From the NCBI GenBank assembly GCA_024279735.1, contig JAJRRF010000181.1:1-40890 (forward strand): a DNA stretch of 40,890 nucleotides. Reading direction: 5' to 3'. The notes under the pieces are model-generated. The model saw only the letters and a program-made list of their open reading frames with translations, was not told where the DNA came from and ran no database searches. Shown here in pieces: positions 27,346-37,063 of this stretch (positions within the stretch are counted from its first letter, which is position 1; each line of letters opens with the position of its first letter). This DNA is from Alphaproteobacteria bacterium. Lineage in GTDB: Bacteria; Pseudomonadota; Alphaproteobacteria; Rhizobiales; JAJRRF01. The position numbers were made by a program, and so were the translations under genes.

Positions 27346-27981
27346 TCAATCTTTGGACAACAGGGAAAAGTGGGATTCCCCCAGGGTTTTTATATCTGGC
27401 CTGTCCTCATAGTTGCGCAGCACAATAAGGTGCTGTGACCCATCTTCCTGGGTTTGCGGATAAACAATAATACCTTTGGGGCGGAGCTGTTCATATAACC
27501 CAATCGGCAAGTCATCTACACCTGCTGCAATAACAATCCTGTCAAACGGCCCCTGTTCCAGCCAGCCCTGCCAACCATTACCCACCAGTGTGGCTATGTT
27601 GTGGAGTTCGAGATCCTGAAACCTTTTTTCTGCTGCCACCATCAGGCTGCGCTGGTTTTCAACTGTATAGATACGGCGTGCTATTTTGGCCAGGACAGCA
27701 GCCAGATAGCCGCTCCCAGTACCGATCACAAGAACCCTGCACTCTTCCTTGAGCCACAGAGCCTCACAAATTTTGGCAACAATATAGGGTTCAGGAATAG
27801 TTTGCCCCTCCCCAATAGGCAAGGCCATGTCCCTATAGGCATATTCACGAAAAGCTTCTGACACAAAACGGTGTCGTGGTGTCAGCTCAATCGCATTGAG
27901 TACCTCGCCATCAAGAATTCCCTTGCTGCGCAGGGTCATGATCAGGTTGATTCGGTCCTGCTTATCGTCCTGTTGATCCAT
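27346..27981 (-). CDS. pcm: Protein-L-isoaspartate O-methyltransferase
   Basis: TPRHRFVSEAFREYAYRDMALPIGEGQTIPEPYIVA, VLVIGTGSGYLAAVLA. Confidence 0.93.
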   Translation of the reverse strand: MDQQDDKQDRINLIMTLRSKGILDGEVLNAIELTPRHRFVSEAFREYAYRDMALPIGEGQTIPEPYIVAKICEALWLKEECRVLVIGTGSGYLAAVLAKIARRIYTVENQRSLMVAAEKRFQDLELHNIATLVGNGWQGWLEQGPFDRIVIAAGVDDLPIGLYEQLRPKGIIVYPQTQEDGSQHLIVLRNYEDRPDIKTLGESHFSLLSKD

Positions 27982-27997
27982 TGGTCGTCATGCCCCG

Positions 27998-28774
27998 TTA
28001 TGATTTCCCGTCCCCAAAAATACCTTTCAGGTCATTGACCGTCTTTTGGTGGGTCATGTCAAGATGCAGCGGGGATACTGAAATAAAGTTGTCCCGCAAG
28101 GCTCCCAAATCTGTTTGGGCGGGCGGATTTCCCTTGTCCCTGCGGTAAAACAGCCAATAATAGGGATCATGCTGCATATCTATGCGCTTGTCATAACGCA
28201 ACAGCAGGTTTGGGTTACGCTGCCCCTGCTCTGTAACCTTTGTCCCCCTGACCTCAGATGACGTGCAGGCAGGGAAATTAATATTAAAAAAGATCTCTTC
28301 AGGCCAGCCCTTTTTCAACAGTTTACTGATAATGTCGGGGCCATGGTCTCGCGCCAACGACCAGTCAATCGCCCCCAGCCCCTCGTCAGGCCGACGCTGG
28401 CTCATGGCAATGGAAGGGATACCCAGCAAGGTACCCTCAATTGCGCCAGCGATCGTCCCTGAATAGGTCACATCATCAGCAGCATTCTGGTCGTTGTTCA
28501 CCCCAGAAATCAGCAGGTCAGGCTTCTTGTCCGTCATCAGTTCCAACACACCCATCAAAACGCAATCCGTTGGCGTACCCGAAACAGAGAATACTTGCTC
28601 TTCAAGCTGGTTGACCCGCAACGGAACTTGCAATGTCAGGGAATGGGATACCCCGCTCTGGTTGGTCATCGGGGCCACAATCCAGACATCGTCACTCAGG
28701 CTCTGCGCAATATCCCTCAGTGCTGCCAGTCCCTGCGCCCCGATACCATCGTCATTGGTCAGTAAAATCCGCAT
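27998..28774 (-). CDS. surE: 5'/3'-nucleotidase SurE
   Basis: MRILLTNDDGIGAQGL, VSGTPTDCVLMGV, ISGVNNDQNAADDVTYSGTIAGAIEG. Confidence 0.97.
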   Translation of the reverse strand: MRILLTNDDGIGAQGLAALRDIAQSLSDDVWIVAPMTNQSGVSHSLTLQVPLRVNQLEEQVFSVSGTPTDCVLMGVLELMTDKKPDLLISGVNNDQNAADDVTYSGTIAGAIEGTLLGIPSIAMSQRRPDEGLGAIDWSLARDHGPDIISKLLKKGWPEEIFFNINFPACTSSEVRGTKVTEQGQRNPNLLLRYDKRIDMQHDPYYWLFYRRDKGNPPAQTDLGALRDNFISVSPLHLDMTHQKTVNDLKGIFGDGKS

Positions 28775-28784
28775 TCACTTCGCC

Positions 28785-30065
28785 TCAAGATTTTTCAATT
28801 TTTTCCAGTCCGCCCATATAAGAACGCAGGGCTTCAGGAATCATGATAGAGCCATCTTCCTGTTGATAGTTTTCCAGTACAGCCACCATCGTCCGGCCAA
28901 CGGCCAGCCCTGAACCATTTAGGGTATGGGGGAAATGCAGGGTTTTTCCGCCTGCTTCCCTGAAACGGGTCTTCATCCGCCGCGTCTGGAAATCCCCGCA
29001 GACTGAACAACTGGAAATTTCGCGGTAACTGTCCTGACCTGGCAGCCAGACTTCAAGGTCATAGGTCTTGCGGGCAGTAAAGCCCATATCGCCTGTGCAA
29101 AGGGTCAGCACCTGATAGGCCAGCCCCAGCCTCTTCAATATTTCTTCGGCGCAACCTGTCATCCGTTCCAACTCATCCATCGCTTCACGGGGATGGACAA
29201 CGGACACCATCTCAACCTTGGAAAACTGGTGCATCCTGATAAGGCCGCGTGTGTCCTTGCCTGCCGACCCAGCCTCGGAGCGGAAACAGGGCGTATGAGC
29301 GGCAAAGCGTTTTGGCAGCTCGGATTCTGCCAAAATCTGCTCTCGAACCATGTTGGTCAGCGGCACTTCTGCTGTCGGTATCAGCCAATAGCCGTTCTCA
29401 GTACGGAACAGGTCTTCGGCAAATTTAGGGAGCTGGGCAGTACCGAACACCGCCTCATCCCGCACCAGGATCGGTGGGACAACTTCGGTATAACCATATT
29501 CTGTGGTGTGGATGTCCAGCATGAAAGCAGCCAGTGCCCGTTCCAGGCGCGCCAGCGGCCCAGACAATACGGCAAAGCGCGCGCCAGACATTTTGGCTGC
29601 TGTCTCGAAATCCAGCATTCCCAAATCTTCACCCAGGTCAAAATGCTCTTTGGGGGTAAAGGAAAATGAGGGTTTCTCGCCTTCTGTGCGGGTCACGACA
29701 TTGTCAGCCTCGCCGCCGCCATCAGGGACTTCATCAAGAGGAATATTGGGCAGGCTGGCAAGTAGTGCGTTCAAATCATCCGCAATCTTGCCGCCCTGCT
29801 TTTCCCCGGCCGCATAGTCCTCTTTCAGGGAGGCAACCTCGTCCATCAGTTCCTTTGCTTTGGCCTCATCACCGCTGCCCTTGGCCTTGCCAATCTGTTT
29901 CGAGACAGCATTGCGACGGGTCTGCATCTCTTGCAACTTGGCAATATGGGCGCGATTCTCTTCATCCAGTGCCAGAATTTCAGCAGAATGAGGCTGCATA
30001 CCTCGCCTCTTCAGTCCCCCATCAAAATCTGCTGGGTTTGCCCTTATCCATTTGAGGTCATGCAC
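28785..30065 (-). CDS. serS: Seryl-tRNA synthetase
   Basis: [102 protein letters not shown]. Confidence 0.98.
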   Translation of the reverse strand: MHDLKWIRANPADFDGGLKRRGMQPHSAEILALDEENRAHIAKLQEMQTRRNAVSKQIGKAKGSGDEAKAKELMDEVASLKEDYAAGEKQGGKIADDLNALLASLPNIPLDEVPDGGGEADNVVTRTEGEKPSFSFTPKEHFDLGEDLGMLDFETAAKMSGARFAVLSGPLARLERALAAFMLDIHTTEYGYTEVVPPILVRDEAVFGTAQLPKFAEDLFRTENGYWLIPTAEVPLTNMVREQILAESELPKRFAAHTPCFRSEAGSAGKDTRGLIRMHQFSKVEMVSVVHPREAMDELERMTGCAEEILKRLGLAYQVLTLCTGDMGFTARKTYDLEVWLPGQDSYREISSCSVCGDFQTRRMKTRFREAGGKTLHFPHTLNGSGLAVGRTMVAVLENYQQEDGSIMIPEALRSYMGGLEKIEKS

Positions 30066-30218
30066 CGTCTTGTCTCCGCATTATGTCTTGTTATGTAAGA
30101 ATATGATGTGGAAACAGCTATACGCCCCCAGCCAGGCAGCGTCCAGGGCAAAGTTCTTTTTACGCAAGTCTAAATTAGGAATATGAACCCACCCTTGAAT
30201 ACCCACAAATAATAGGCT

Positions 30219-31019
30219 TTACTGGTTATCCTGTTCCTGCCTTTTCTTCTCCACATAACCCACCGACAATATAGAGACCTCATAAAGCAGGTAGGTTGGT
30301 ATGATCAGGGCAATCAGGCTCAGGGGATCAGGCGGGGTCAGGAACATCGCCACAACGGCAATGCCAAGCAGGGCGTGCTTTCTTTTGGCTTTCAGGCCTT
30401 CTGCACCAATCAGGCCTGTTTTGGCCATCAGTGTCAGGATCAAGGGCAACTGGAAGCATATCCCAAAGGCCAGGATCAGGGTCATGATCAGTCCTAGATA
30501 TTCCATCGCCCTGGGCAGCATCTCAACCGAAATGCCCGCCTCATTAATCTGCATTTTCAGGAAGAACCCAAGAGCCATTGACATGGCGACATAATAGACC
30601 AGCGCAGCCCCCATCACAAACAAGACTGGGGTAGCTATCAGAAATGGCAGAAAGCTTTCACGCTCACTTTTATACAGGCCAGGCGCAACAAACATATAGA
30701 TTTGGGTGGCAATGATGGGAAAGGCCAGAAATATCGCGCCGAACAGTGCCAGCTTGACATAGACAATAAACAGTTCTTGCGGTGAGGTTGTGATCAGCTT
30801 GACGGACTTTTCAGCCAGTTCCATGCCATAAAAACTAATCATCGCGTCCTTGAATGGCATCACCAGAATTATATAGATATCCTTGGAAAAATAAAAACAG
30901 ACCAGGAAGGTCACAAAAATCCCAGCCATCACCCAGATCAGTCGCTGACGCAACTCAACAAGGTGTTCCATGATCGGGGCTTTGGTTTCGTCAAAGTCGC
31001 TTGCTGTCTTGTCAGTCAT
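30219..31019 (-). CDS. tatC: Sec-independent translocase TatC
   Basis: PIMEHLVELRQRLIWVMAGIF, SPQELFIVYVKLALFGAIFLAFPIIATQIYMFVAPGLYKSER, LTPPDPLS. Confidence 0.97.
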   Translation of the reverse strand: MTDKTASDFDETKAPIMEHLVELRQRLIWVMAGIFVTFLVCFYFSKDIYIILVMPFKDAMISFYGMELAEKSVKLITTSPQELFIVYVKLALFGAIFLAFPIIATQIYMFVAPGLYKSERESFLPFLIATPVLFVMGAALVYYVAMSMALGFFLKMQINEAGISVEMLPRAMEYLGLIMTLILAFGICFQLPLILTLMAKTGLIGAEGLKAKRKHALLGIAVVAMFLTPPDPLSLIALIIPTYLLYEVSILSVGYVEKKRQEQDNQ

Positions 31020-31054
31020 AATTACGGGTTACCATGTTTCCTGGTTGCAGCCAC

Positions 31055-31804
31055 CTAAGCACCGCGCCTGTCTGAGTCTGCCATTGCAGCTTCACGTTTT
31101 TCTGCCTGCCGCACACGTTCAAGCCTTTTGGCCATTGCAGCCTCTTCCTGTTCAGCCTTCACAGACTCCTGAAATTTTTGGCGGCCTTCTTCCAAGATGT
31201 CCTTGCTGGTCCTGGCTTCGCCCAGATATTCCTCTTCATCAAGCAAGGCCCCGTCGTCATCATCGTCATGCTGGACAGCAAGCTTGCCAATCGCGTTTTC
31301 ATCTGGACCTGAACCTGTATTTTCTGCGCCAGAAACCTGGCCATCATCCTTGCCTTGCCTGCCGACTGCTTCCGGTTCATCATCACTTTCAGAAGGTTCT
31401 TTTTTACTATGATGGGTCACTTCACCATCGGCACTGGTCTCTATCACCTCATCAGGCTCATCCCAATCAAGATTTTCATCTTCATCATCTTCATAAACAG
31501 GTTTTTTGTCCGATTTTTTATCAGCATCATCAAGCTCGGTAAAGTCCAGGCCAATATCCTTTTCAGACGGCAGGGCAGCCTTGACATCCTCAACTTCCTT
31601 CAGGATATTATCCTTGATATCTGCGATCTGAGTGTCCCGGACAACATCATCAAACTGGGAACGAAAATCATCGGCAATCCCCTTGACCTTGCCAAAATAC
31701 TTCCCACAAACACGCAAGAACTGGGGCAACTCTTTTGGCCCGACAACCAAAATTGCCAGGGATGCTATAATAAAAAGTTCGCTCCAGCCAATATTTCCAA
31801 ACAT
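31055..31804 (-). CDS. tatB: Sec-independent translocase TatB, with a long acidic C-terminal extension
   Basis: MFGNIGWSELFIIASLAILVVGPKELPQFLRVCGKYFGKVKGIADDFRSQFDDVV. Confidence 0.93.
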   Translation of the reverse strand: MFGNIGWSELFIIASLAILVVGPKELPQFLRVCGKYFGKVKGIADDFRSQFDDVVRDTQIADIKDNILKEVEDVKAALPSEKDIGLDFTELDDADKKSDKKPVYEDDEDENLDWDEPDEVIETSADGEVTHHSKKEPSESDDEPEAVGRQGKDDGQVSGAENTGSGPDENAIGKLAVQHDDDDDGALLDEEEYLGEARTSKDILEEGRQKFQESVKAEQEEAAMAKRLERVRQAEKREAAMADSDRRGA

Positions 31805-31949
31805 TTAAAAATATTTTCACCCGTATTTTGACACGACCCTGAACCAGGATATTGTCTTGAATATACCCTGAAGTGATAACACTTGCCATCACCTAAGAAG
31901 GAACATGGTTAAGGCTCAAGACCTGATTGCCCTGCCCTTTTTCAGTTCC

Positions 31950-32183
31950 CTAGCTTGCCTTGGAATTTTCATTTACACTTGTGCTGCCGACTTTTTCGTC
32001 AGCATCATGATCAATGGTTTTTCCCTTTTCAGAAGCGGCAATTTCCGGCTCATCATCTGCCATACCTTTCTTAAAGCTTTTAATACCCAGGGCAACGTCT
32101 TCCATCATCCCTGAAATTTTGCCGCGTCCAAACAACAGGACTGCAAGCAGAGCGATTAATACTAATTGATACCCACCTGGCAT
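31950..32183 (-). CDS. tatA: Sec-independent translocase TatA
   Basis: LVLIALLAVLLFGRGKISGMMEDVALGIKSFKKGMADDEPE. Confidence 0.93.
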   Translation of the reverse strand: MPGGYQLVLIALLAVLLFGRGKISGMMEDVALGIKSFKKGMADDEPEIAASEKGKTIDHDADEKVGSTSVNENSKAS

Positions 32184-32382
32184 AGACTTCTCTCCAAAAT
32201 AACTTTTTCAACATTTTAAAACCTGGCAACATGCTCCATAACAAAACATCTGCCACTACTGACTGCCATTATCATAACAATCCAGTTCCATTATAGACAA
32301 GATTATCATGTTTTTAATATGACTATAGCATAGATCTCCCCGCTTGAGACTCTTTAATTCCGCCGCATCTCCCAAAGCCTGT

Positions 32383-32997
32383 TCAGGACTGCGTTTTCGG
32401 CGGTGTGATCCTAAAAATATGGTCTGGCTCAACTGATGAAAACGCAGAATATCCCATAACTGCCATCGGCCGCAACTGCCCCATATCCACCATGCCGTCC
32501 CTGATCGCGTGGTCATCAATATAGATGCCAACCACCTTGCCGATCACCATAGAATAGTTTTCTCCGCCCTTTTCATTGCTGGGCAGCTCAATTGTATCAT
32601 GATGCAGGCATTCCAGGGCAACGGGGCTTTCCTTGACGCGCGGCGGCCCTACACTCCCTGATGGCGCAGCATTCAGCCCTGAGAAAGACATCTCATCAAT
32701 TTCAGGCGCATGGCTTAGGCTGGAAAGCAGCATTTCATTTTTCAGACTAAAGGTGGCCAGGGAACAGACAAACTCCCCCTGTTCCTCAGCATTACGCTGG
32801 CTGTCCTTGCGTCCCCGTGACGAAAACATCACATAATGTGGGTTTTCGGAAACCAGGTTGAAAAAACTGTAGGGTGCCAGGTTGACAACCCCCTTTGCAT
32901 CAAGGGTTGAAATCCAGCCAATAGGCCTTGGGGTAATGAGGGCTGTAAACGGGTCAGTCTCAAGACCATGATTATTGGTCTCAACATTATAGTACAA
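32383..32997 (-). CDS. Flavin reductase family protein
   Basis: FTALITPRPIGWISTLDAKGVVNLAPYSFFNLVSENPHYVMFSS; flavin-reductase-like split-barrel pattern. Confidence 0.9.
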   Translation of the reverse strand: MYYNVETNNHGLETDPFTALITPRPIGWISTLDAKGVVNLAPYSFFNLVSENPHYVMFSSRGRKDSQRNAEEQGEFVCSLATFSLKNEMLLSSLSHAPEIDEMSFSGLNAAPSGSVGPPRVKESPVALECLHHDTIELPSNEKGGENYSMVIGKVVGIYIDDHAIRDGMVDMGQLRPMAVMGYSAFSSVEPDHIFRITPPKTQS

Positions 32998-33042
32998 TTT
33001 TTTAGTCCTGTGTTCTGTGTCATGTATTCAATATTCAGTATT

Positions 33043-33684
33043 CTAAAGCGGCTCTTCATCATCGGCAAACTCACCTGACGGGGAAGGCTTTGGCATTGAG
33101 AAGCTAGCAGCTATTGTGCCCTCAAGCAAACCGGCTTCCTTGAACTCCTCCATTCCCGGCAAATCCGACAAATTTTCCAAACTGAAATGGGACAAAAATT
33201 GTTCTGTTGTCCCGTAAGTAATTGGCCTGCCTGGCACTTTCCTGCGGCCACGCATCCTGACCCACTCCACTTCCATCAGCACATCCAGCGTTCCCTTCGA
33301 GGTCGCCACACCGCGAATTTCCTCAATTTCTGAGCGGGTGGCTGGCTGGTGATAGGCAATAATTACCAATGTTTCGAGGGCAGCCTGGGACAGTTTCGTT
33401 GCTGCCGCCGCCTGCCGTTGCAACAGGCCTGACAGGTCTTCTGCCGTCCTAAAAACCCATTTATCCGCAATGCGTACCAGGTTAATGCCCCTGCTGGCAT
33501 ATATTCCCTCCAGCTCCTTCAGATATCTCCCGACATCCTCATCAACATTAATGTAGGTCTGTAGCTCCTTTGTCTGCATTGGTCTTGTAGCAGCAAACAA
33601 CACAGCCTCCAATATACGCAAATTTTCAATGCGTTCTGCCGAAGTCAAATGTGTCACATTAGAGGAAGGGCTTTCATCTCTCAT
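33043..33684 (-). CDS. scpB: SMC-Scp complex subunit ScpB
   Basis: LRILEAVLFAATRPM, LSQAALETLVIIAYHQPATRSEIEEIRGVATSKGTLDVLME. Confidence 0.95.
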   Translation of the reverse strand: MRDESPSSNVTHLTSAERIENLRILEAVLFAATRPMQTKELQTYINVDEDVGRYLKELEGIYASRGINLVRIADKWVFRTAEDLSGLLQRQAAAATKLSQAALETLVIIAYHQPATRSEIEEIRGVATSKGTLDVLMEVEWVRMRGRRKVPGRPITYGTTEQFLSHFSLENLSDLPGMEEFKEAGLLEGTIAASFSMPKPSPSGEFADDEEPL

Positions 33685-34520
33685 CAGGCATCCCCTTTAC
33701 GGTTCAGGCTCTTTTCAGGAGTGACAGCACGAAGATAAAGCGGTGTATAACTGCCATCCTGACGAATTTCAGCATGGCCTTCACGCACCATTTCCAAGGA
33801 TGCCCCAAAACTGGCAGCCAGGGCGGTGCGCCTTTCTTCCGGATCTGCCAGATAGGCAACAAGATAGCTGTCTATTGTTGTCCATTCAAAATTCATCTGC
33901 AACATTTTTTCCAACTTTTTGCGGGCATCCTTCAGCGACCAAACCTTCCTTTTCTTGACAGTCACAACCTTGACGGCCTGAATTTGGCGAAGACCCGCAT
34001 AGGCCTTGAGCATCTGGTACAGGGTTGTATCATAGTCAGGCGACCCTTCACAGGCTACTATTTCCAACCCTTCCGGCAGTCCCCGCCCAAAGACATCAAT
34101 GCCAAGCTGCGGCTGTTCCAACAGCATTTTTGAAGCCTTGCGCATTGCCTCAAGACGCTTCAGCCTGTGTGCCAGCAGGGCAGCCAGTTCATCACCGCTC
34201 AGTTCTTCCTCGCCATCATCAGGATCAGGCGGCAACAATAAACGGGACTTGAGATAAGCCAGCCAGGCTGCCATCACCAGATAATCAGCAGCAACATCCA
34301 GTTTCAAGGACTTTGCCTGATGGATGAAAGCAAGATATTGCTCAACCAGTGGCAAGATCTCTATTTGGGTCAGGTCAAGCTTTTGCTTGCGAGCCAGGGT
34401 CAACAACAGGTCAAGCGGCCCCTCGAAACCCTCTATATCAATGACAAGCCCCAGTACCTCCCTGTCATCCTCTTCAAAAGGAGGACTGTCCTGCTCACTG
34501 TAAGTTGGGGGCTGAGACAT
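33684..34520 (-). CDS. scpA: Segregation and condensation protein ScpA
   Basis: FEGPLDLLLTLARKQKLDLTQIEILPLVEQYLAFI, DYLVMAAWLAYLKSRLLLPP. Confidence 0.95.
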   Translation of the reverse strand: MSQPPTYSEQDSPPFEEDDREVLGLVIDIEGFEGPLDLLLTLARKQKLDLTQIEILPLVEQYLAFIHQAKSLKLDVAADYLVMAAWLAYLKSRLLLPPDPDDGEEELSGDELAALLAHRLKRLEAMRKASKMLLEQPQLGIDVFGRGLPEGLEIVACEGSPDYDTTLYQMLKAYAGLRQIQAVKVVTVKKRKVWSLKDARKKLEKMLQMNFEWTTIDSYLVAYLADPEERRTALAASFGASLEMVREGHAEIRQDGSYTPLYLRAVTPEKSLNRKGDA

Positions 34521-34521
34521 C

Positions 34522-35574
34522 TTACCTCGTTCCGTTCAGCAGTTTTACATAATAGTCCGCTTTGTCGCGGTCAAACTCTTCAGCCTGGCCAAGTAAATCA
34601 ACCGAGGCCTGGAAGCGGCGCAGGGCATCGCCTGCCAGGACAGGGGACATTTCGCCTGTCTGCCTGACCTGTTCCAAAATCCCTTTGCAATAAAGCCCGA
34701 CATCACAGCCAGCATCCAGCACAGCTTTTGCCCTTACAGCCATAGAACCTGACAAGGCTTCCATATACAGGTCGTCGCTCATAACCAGGCCATCATAGCC
34801 AATCCAGTCACGGACAATATCCTTCATAATGCCTTTTGAGGTGCTGACAGGCTGGTCTTTATCAAGTGATGGGATAAGAACATGGGCTGTCATGGCCAGC
34901 GGCAAGTCATTCAGGAGCTTAAACGGCATGAAATCCACAGTTTTCAAACTATCCAGGTCCGTATCCAGCACAGGCAGTTCATGATGGCTGTCCGCATCGG
35001 CGCGGCCATGCCCCGGGACATGCTTGATAACTGGCAAAACGCCCTGAGATAGATGTGCCTGCGCAGCAACTTTTCCCAATGTCACAACCGTTGCTATATC
35101 CGTGCCATAAGCACGGTCACCAATAATATCATGGCTGCCCTCTACTGGAATATCCAGGACAGGCACACAATTGACATTAATGCCAAGGGCAAGCAGTTCA
35201 CTCGACAAAAGTTGATAGACCAGCCTGGTGGCTTCCAGCCCCTTCGCAGCATCGTTATGATACAGCTCACCATAAGAACGTCCAGTTGGCCACTGTCTCC
35301 AGCTCCCTGCCCCCGCCAGATGCTGCCACAGGACACTTTCTGGAACAGGTTTGAGCCGCTGGACTCTGCCACCCTCCTGGTCAATCAGGATAAGGACGGT
35401 CTCATCACCGACAGCTTCCCTGAACATGGCAACCAGATCCCTGATCTGGTTTGGGTCTTGGCAGTTTCTGTCAAACAGGATCAGGCCGCAGGGAGGCAAT
35501 TCCCTGAAGAGTGACTTTTCTTCTTCTGTGAGGACTGGTCCCGCACATCCAGTAATATAGGCTCTGAGTTTCAT
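34522..35574 (-). CDS. nagZ: Beta-N-acetylhexosaminidase (GH3)
   Basis: GLILFDRNCQDPNQIRDLV, IDQEGGRVQRLKP, VIKHVPGHGRADADSHHELP, MSDDLYMEAL. Confidence 0.95.
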   Translation of the reverse strand: MKLRAYITGCAGPVLTEEEKSLFRELPPCGLILFDRNCQDPNQIRDLVAMFREAVGDETVLILIDQEGGRVQRLKPVPESVLWQHLAGAGSWRQWPTGRSYGELYHNDAAKGLEATRLVYQLLSSELLALGINVNCVPVLDIPVEGSHDIIGDRAYGTDIATVVTLGKVAAQAHLSQGVLPVIKHVPGHGRADADSHHELPVLDTDLDSLKTVDFMPFKLLNDLPLAMTAHVLIPSLDKDQPVSTSKGIMKDIVRDWIGYDGLVMSDDLYMEALSGSMAVRAKAVLDAGCDVGLYCKGILEQVRQTGEMSPVLAGDALRRFQASVDLLGQAEEFDRDKADYYVKLLNGTR

Positions 35575-35670
35575 AAGGCTGGGAGTATCGACACTATCGG
35601 GGTGTGGTCAAGCAGAAACTGGCATTTATGCCAATTTCCTTGTCCCACAAGCTGGCTGGGGAAAAAATGA

Positions 35671-36936
35671 TCATTTTTGCCTGATTAGGCAGTCCCCGCC
35701 AGCGTCCTTAAGTTGCTGGCAGACATCCATGGCAGCACTCCTGCTATTGATTGGACCAACACGGACACGGTAATAAATTCCTTTTGCCCCCAGGTCAGCC
35801 TTCTGGATATCAGAGGTATAGCTTCCCAGGATAGAGACATATTGTTGTTTCAGCTTGGAAAAAGCCTGCATTGCACCGTCATGACTGCGGCGTGCGGCAA
35901 GCTGGAGCAAAAAGTCTCCTGATGAAATCCCCATTGGGGAAGATTTAGGCGTAGCAGCAGGGGCAGCCATTGGCGTGTTGGAGGCAATCCGGCGCGGCTT
36001 ATACTTGAACTTGCCATTTGAAGAGGTTGGCCGCTGTTCTACGCGTTGGGGAGCAGAGCCGCGTAATTTCGTACCGATACTGGCATTATTGTTGACAAAC
36101 AAACGTCTGTCACCAACTGGCCTTACAGCGGCAACCTGAACCACTTTCTTAACAGTTTTAGGCTGCGCTGTTACGGCCTTGGCAGGTACATTTTTTGAAC
36201 CTGGCCTGATCACCCTGCCATCAGGAAGAACAACAAATGTCTTGACTGACTTGGGCGCACCAATAACATTTTTGGTTGTCCTAACATGTTTCTGGGCATT
36301 TTCCCTGACAGAAGCTGCTTTGGCCATGGTACTCACTTCAGGTTTTTCAGCCCTGGTACGCAAAGTCTCGTTTTGCGGCCTGTCCTCTCCCCCACTCCGG
36401 TCATAAATCAGTTTATTGGTATTTTGGAACACCTTGCCGCCCGAGTTTTCAGGCTTGACCTTGGCTGTCGTGGAAGTGGCCTTAATAAAAGGGACAGAGC
36501 CTCCGCTGCTTACTGTATTGTTAGTGAACTGGGTATTATAGACATATGCCGCCACCCCGCCCAGACCAATTGAACCTACCAGGGCAAAAATCACAGGCAA
36601 CTTACTTTTGGCCGCAACCGGTGCTGCGCCATATTGCTCAGCATACATGCCCTGGTCAGCGACCGGGGCTGCCTCTGAGACAGGTACGCCAGCATTGACT
36701 GAAACACCGTAATCTTCTGGCGGCGCAAAATTTCCCTGAAGGGCAGGCTCGCCCAAAGCAGGCTGAGCCTGGGGAGCAAGGGCAGGCTGTTGCTGGAAAG
36801 GCTGCTCAACATAGTCCTGTTGGGGCACTGAGGCTGGCCGGGCAGGCTGGATTGGGTCTATATAGACAGGCTGGCCATTCTGGTCCAGGTAATATTGCTT
36901 ACCGTTCTGGTCAACATAATATTGGGTTTCGTTCAT
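35671..36936 (-). CDS. SPOR domain-containing membrane protein
   Basis: Single TM (LPVIFALVGSIGLGGVAAYVY), C-terminal FLLQLAARRSHDGAMQAFSKLKQQY...YYRVRVGPINSRSAAMDVCQQLKDAGGDCLI. Confidence 0.9.
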   Translation of the reverse strand: MNETQYYVDQNGKQYYLDQNGQPVYIDPIQPARPASVPQQDYVEQPFQQQPALAPQAQPALGEPALQGNFAPPEDYGVSVNAGVPVSEAAPVADQGMYAEQYGAAPVAAKSKLPVIFALVGSIGLGGVAAYVYNTQFTNNTVSSGGSVPFIKATSTTAKVKPENSGGKVFQNTNKLIYDRSGGEDRPQNETLRTRAEKPEVSTMAKAASVRENAQKHVRTTKNVIGAPKSVKTFVVLPDGRVIRPGSKNVPAKAVTAQPKTVKKVVQVAAVRPVGDRRLFVNNNASIGTKLRGSAPQRVEQRPTSSNGKFKYKPRRIASNTPMAAPAATPKSSPMGISSGDFLLQLAARRSHDGAMQAFSKLKQQYVSILGSYTSDIQKADLGAKGIYYRVRVGPINSRSAAMDVCQQLKDAGGDCLIRQK

Positions 36937-37063
36937 TGATTCTACCTGCTTCTTTCAGTATGTGCCGCTTCAGGCAACGCGCCTGAAATATTGATGTGAT
37001 ATAATAGCCCAGACTTTCAGACTCCAACAACACAACGCTACAACCCTTACACCCTTGCCAGGC

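Noticed and set aside
30970-31542. 190 aa His/Pro-rich plus-strand ORF
   Set aside because: Antisense shadow of the acidic tatB tail, whose GAT/GAA codons read as His/Leu/Ser on the other strand.
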